Assembly (NCBI GenBank): GCA_904502025.1
Contig: CAJGDJ010000022.1
Location: 1-31,220 of the forward strand
DNA: 31,220 nt
DNA from: an uncultured Muribaculaceae bacterium
GTDB lineage: Bacteria; Bacteroidota; Bacteroidia; Bacteroidales; Muribaculaceae
Direction: 5' to 3'
Within the stretch, counting starts at the first letter, position 1, and every line of letters starts with the position of its first letter. Below the pieces are notes generated by a model. That model was given only the letters and a program-made list of their open reading frames with translations. It searched no databases and was not told where the DNA came from. The position numbers were made by a program, and so were the translations under genes. This document shows positions 31,115 to 31,220 of this stretch, in pieces.

Positions 31115-31220
31115 CTAATCGAAAAGCGTCAGTTGTGGCGGTGGATTTTCGTCCAAAATCATCATATTCTCCCAGTCTTTTTCTGGATTATTAAACAAAC
31201 TATAAAAATCGACATAATAC
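31115..31220 (-). CDS. Transposase C-terminus (partial)
   Basis: The frame enters from the right window edge and ends at TAG 31117-31115 after 34 readable residues. It ends in DENPPPQLTLFD and contains YYVDFYSLFNNPEKDW. Such a Gln-Leu-Thr-Leu-Phe tail is common in Bacteroidales IS4-type transposases as I remember them. The link to the MGKSTHFI start at the left edge is inferred from the shared terminal repeat and orientation. Confidence 0.55.
   Translation of the reverse strand, partial: YYVDFYSLFNNPEKDWENMMILDENPPPQLTLFD

Larger units (their letters stand above)
31025..31220 (-). mobile_element. 3' end of an insertion sequence, cut by the window edge
   Basis: The segment holds the terminal repeat TGTCCGATAAAA (31025-31036), a terminator hairpin and a transposase C-terminus, all oriented so that the element continues to the right. 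It has the same orientation as the IS at 1-131. The left copy shows the 5' end and this copy the 3' end, so the two visible parts do not overlap. Their shared terminal repeat suggests copies of one IS type. Confidence 0.72.

Noticed and set aside
1..31220. CRISPR arrays, tRNA or rRNA genes, and invertible capsule promoters
   Set aside because: I saw no regularly spaced repeats, no tRNA-like cloverleaf or conserved rRNA stretch, and no long inverted repeats around the glycan operon promoters.

Overview
The window is AT-rich and looks like a Bacteroidales chromosome segment, possibly Muribaculaceae or a close relative; the family is not resolved. The clues are TAnnTTTG (-7) promoters with TTG/TTTG about 20 nt upstream, lipoproteins with ...SC/TGC/TAC lipoboxes, a DUF6377 regulator, a DUF4465 lipoprotein, a BtuB/BtuG-type cobalamin system, glycine-lipid acyltransferases, and a T9SS-like C-terminus on a secreted amylase. 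Both window edges lie inside insertion sequences. The left edge holds the 5' end of a transposase gene and the right edge holds the 3' end of one, in the same orientation and with a shared 12-bp terminal repeat. This looks like a contig broken at two copies of one IS.

Layout. 176-5069 (-) is an operon of four genes: a coiled-coil membrane protein, MgtC/SapB, a CPA2-type cation:proton antiporter and a SUMF1-fold lipoprotein. 5293-7488 (+) is a secreted GH13 alpha-amylase with two CBM26-like modules. 7646-7816 (+) is a 56-residue 2[4Fe-4S] ferredoxin. 7962-10495 (+) is a PQQ-propeller lipoprotein followed by a secreted serine esterase. 10521-15416 (-) is a five-gene run: a NeuC/LegG-like epimerase, a NeuA/LegF-like CMP-sugar synthetase, a CBS-domain sugar nucleotidyltransferase, obgE and pgeF. 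It shares a bidirectional terminator with the esterase. 15981-19915 (-) is a surface-glycan operon: a polytopic membrane protein, a GT2, an SDR epimerase and a GNGPSL-type protein that recalls DUF115 and GT42. 19982-21787 (+) is the glycine-lipid pair glsA-glsB, followed by a DUF4465 lipoprotein. 23088-24656 (-) is a DUF6377 membrane regulator. 24769-28890 (-) is a cobalamin uptake operon (btuB, surface lipoprotein, btuG) behind a cobalamin riboswitch whose terminator runs into the btuB start codon. 29238-30879 (+) is a BASS-family transporter and a Crp/Fnr regulator.

The least ordinary content is between the genes. Two unlinked intergenic regions (15724-15949, + strand; 22780-22958, - strand) share one architecture: a TGTAATTTTG promoter, repeated TTAG motifs, an identical 13-mer, a 5-bp hairpin and then a terminal hairpin. 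I read them as two members of a paralogous small-RNA family. In addition, four genes have a -7 box so close to the ATG that their mRNAs should be leaderless or nearly so.
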